A stretch of DNA of 6,946 bases from an uncultured Collinsella sp. (GTDB lineage Bacteria; Actinomycetota; Coriobacteriia; Coriobacteriales; Coriobacteriaceae), in the NCBI GenBank assembly GCA_900552395.1, contig URZJ01000093.1:1-6946 (forward strand), in the 5' to 3' direction. How positions within the stretch are numbered: position 1 is the first letter of the stretch; every line of letters starts with the position of its first letter. A program made the position numbers and the translations under genes. The notes under the pieces were generated by a model, which saw nothing but the letters and a program-made list of their open reading frames with translations, was not told where the DNA came from and made no database searches. Positions 6,029-6,946 of this stretch are shown in pieces.

Positions 6029-6283
6029 TTACTCGGCGAGCTGCTTTAGCACATCGCAGGCGATCTCGATGGCATCGTCGATGCAGCCGGGGCAGCTGCG
6101 GAGCGGACCCTTGTCCGATCCGACGCCCTTGAGCGTGCCGCAGACGGTCGTCGTGTTCTTCTCGCCAAAACGCTTGGCGATCTCGCGCGACAGCTTGTAG
6201 GTCTGGCCCTTGGTCTTGGGGTTTTCCATGCCGTCGCTCATTACAAAGCCCATGATGGCCACGGCGCCCGAGATGGCGCCGCA
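6029..6283 (-). other. C-terminal fragment of a C_GCAxxG_C_C family putative redox protein
   Basis: This is the 3' part of the chimeric frame, with residue numbers as counted in that frame. CGAISGAVAIMG (Cys222 onward) corresponds to the family's central Cys-Gly-Ala-x-x-Gly motif. It is followed by the downstream cysteines in VCGTLKG (Cys269) and SCPGC (Cys285 and Cys288), then Cys297 and a terminal helix, as expected for the C-terminus. The family's N-terminal part, with its first conserved cysteine and glycine-rich stretch, is missing; the ligase occupies that place. Family members are about 120-160 residues and are predicted to bind metal or act in redox chemistry; no reaction is established. 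Codon use here agrees with the rest of the window. Confidence 0.75.
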
Positions 6284-6946
6284 GGTTTCGGTCATGCCAT
6301 AGCCCTCAAGCACCGGCATGCCGATGCCGTTGAAGAAGTGGGAAAGCTCGGAGTCCATCGGGGCACCGCCGGTAATGGCGAAGTCGGCGTTCGGACCGAA
6401 AATCGTGCGAATCTTCTTGTACACCACCTGCTCATAGAAGGCGTGGGCGATGCGTCCGGCAATCGGCAGCTGTTCGCCCTTCTGCTCGGCCTTGGACCAT
6501 TCGCGCGCGTTTTCGGCGGCGCGCATGAACATCTTGCCAGCGAATCCGGTGCCGGCGCGCTGGGAGGCGGCGTTGTAGACCTTCTCGTACACACGCGGCA
6601 CGGCGAGCAGCAGCGTGGGGCCGAAGGTCTCGAAGTCCTTGACCATCGTCTTCATATTGGAGCTCAGGGCCAGCGAAATCGTGCCGCCGAAGCTGAAGAA
6701 TTCCATGAATCGGGCGAACACGTGGCTCAACGGCAGGAACAGCAGCAGGCGGCGGTTGGGCCATGCGCCGGCGCGCGGCATGTACTGCAATGCGGAGAGT
6801 ACCAGGAAAGCGAAGTTGCGGTGGGTCAGTTCCACGCCCTTCGGGGTGCCAGTGGAGCCGGACGTGTAGACGATGGTGGCGCGGTCGTCGCCGTGGGAGG
6901 CTTCCTTGTATTCCCAGAATTCGGCGTCGGTGACGCTTTCGCCATA
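6029..6946 (-). CDS. Partial AMP-binding acyl-CoA ligase joined in frame to a C_GCAxxG_C_C protein fragment (chimeric frame)
   Basis: The 5' end is outside the window; 305 residues are visible. Residues 1-222 are an ANL-superfamily long-chain fatty acyl-CoA ligase (FadD/AMP-forming type). They show the ATP-binding loop YTSGSTGTPKG (27-37), FLPLSHVFAR, AVPRVYEKV, ITGGAPM, and YGMTETC (216-222). Such enzymes activate fatty acids to acyl-CoA through an acyl-adenylate. After YGMTETC the ligase should continue with its hinge, the ATP-ribose-binding Asp and the C-terminal catalytic Lys; all are absent. Instead 83 residues of an unrelated putative redox protein follow. The ligase side uses TTC for all 18 phenylalanines and prefers GAA (10 of 16 Glu). 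The other side uses TTT twice and GAG 4 of 5 times. The ligase reads like a bifidobacterial protein (impression only). An assembly join is most likely; a natural fusion is less likely, and the ligase as encoded should be inactive. Confidence 0.8.
   Translation of the reverse strand, partial: YGESVTDAEFWEYKEASHGDDRATIVYTSGSTGTPKGVELTHRNFAFLVLSALQYMPRAGAWPNRRLLLFLPLSHVFARFMEFFSFGGTISLALSSNMKTMVKDFETFGPTLLLAVPRVYEKVYNAASQRAGTGFAGKMFMRAAENAREWSKAEQKGEQLPIAGRIAHAFYEQVVYKKIRTIFGPNADFAITGGAPMDSELSHFFNGIGMPVLEGYGMTETCGAISGAVAIMGFVMSDGMENPKTKGQTYKLSREIAKRFGEKNTTTVCGTLKGVGSDKGPLRSCPGCIDDAIEIACDVLKQLAE

Overview
The window looks like chromosomal core-genome DNA from a high-GC Gram-positive gut actinobacterium, most likely a Collinsella-like member of the Coriobacteriia. 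That placement is an inference. It rests on the GC- and GAG-rich codon use, TTG/GTG starts behind purine-rich ribosome binding sites, a class-A RNase P RNA, and protein sequences that read like Coriobacteriia. No database search was possible.

Layout, left to right. (1) rpiB (118-585, minus) is a ribose-5-phosphate isomerase B gene ending in a 17-bp perfect hairpin at 51-90. (2) A 272-bp divergent intergenic region holds several small dyads. (3) An L-cysteine desulfidase-family gene, cyuA-like (858-2177, plus), follows. (4) A HAD-family hydrolase (2174-2932, minus) runs convergently, its stop overlapping the desulfidase stop in a CTAG. (5) A 315-bp divergent region carries the rpsA leader. (6) rpsA (3248-4414, plus) encodes a four-domain ribosomal protein S1 but has an in-frame TAG at codon 85; a strong terminator follows. 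(7) A structured, apparently non-coding stretch precedes (8) rnpB (4737-5098, plus), the RNase P RNA, and a long inverted repeat. (9) yigZ (5328-5961, plus), an IMPACT-family gene, is broken by what looks like a 2-base deletion and ends at a strong hairpin terminator. (10) A minus-strand reading frame runs off the right edge (6029-6946). Its upstream 222 codons are an AMP-binding acyl-CoA ligase and its last 83 codons are the C-terminal part of a C_GCAxxG_C_C putative redox protein.

The genes are mostly independent housekeeping functions: pentose phosphate metabolism, cysteine breakdown, translation and tRNA maturation. They do not form one pathway or an obvious accessory system. I found no CRISPR array, transposase, phage gene or defence island.

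The most notable content is three anomalies in conserved genes within about 2.8 kb: a nonsense codon in rpsA, a frameshift in yigZ, and an in-frame chimera of two unrelated protein families. Codon use changes at the chimera junction: phenylalanine is TTC 18 of 18 times on the ligase side and TTT 2 of 2 on the other. The simplest explanation is a draft or metagenomic assembly with local errors and a mis-join. A natural gene fusion and genuinely decayed genes remain possible and can be tested with reads.
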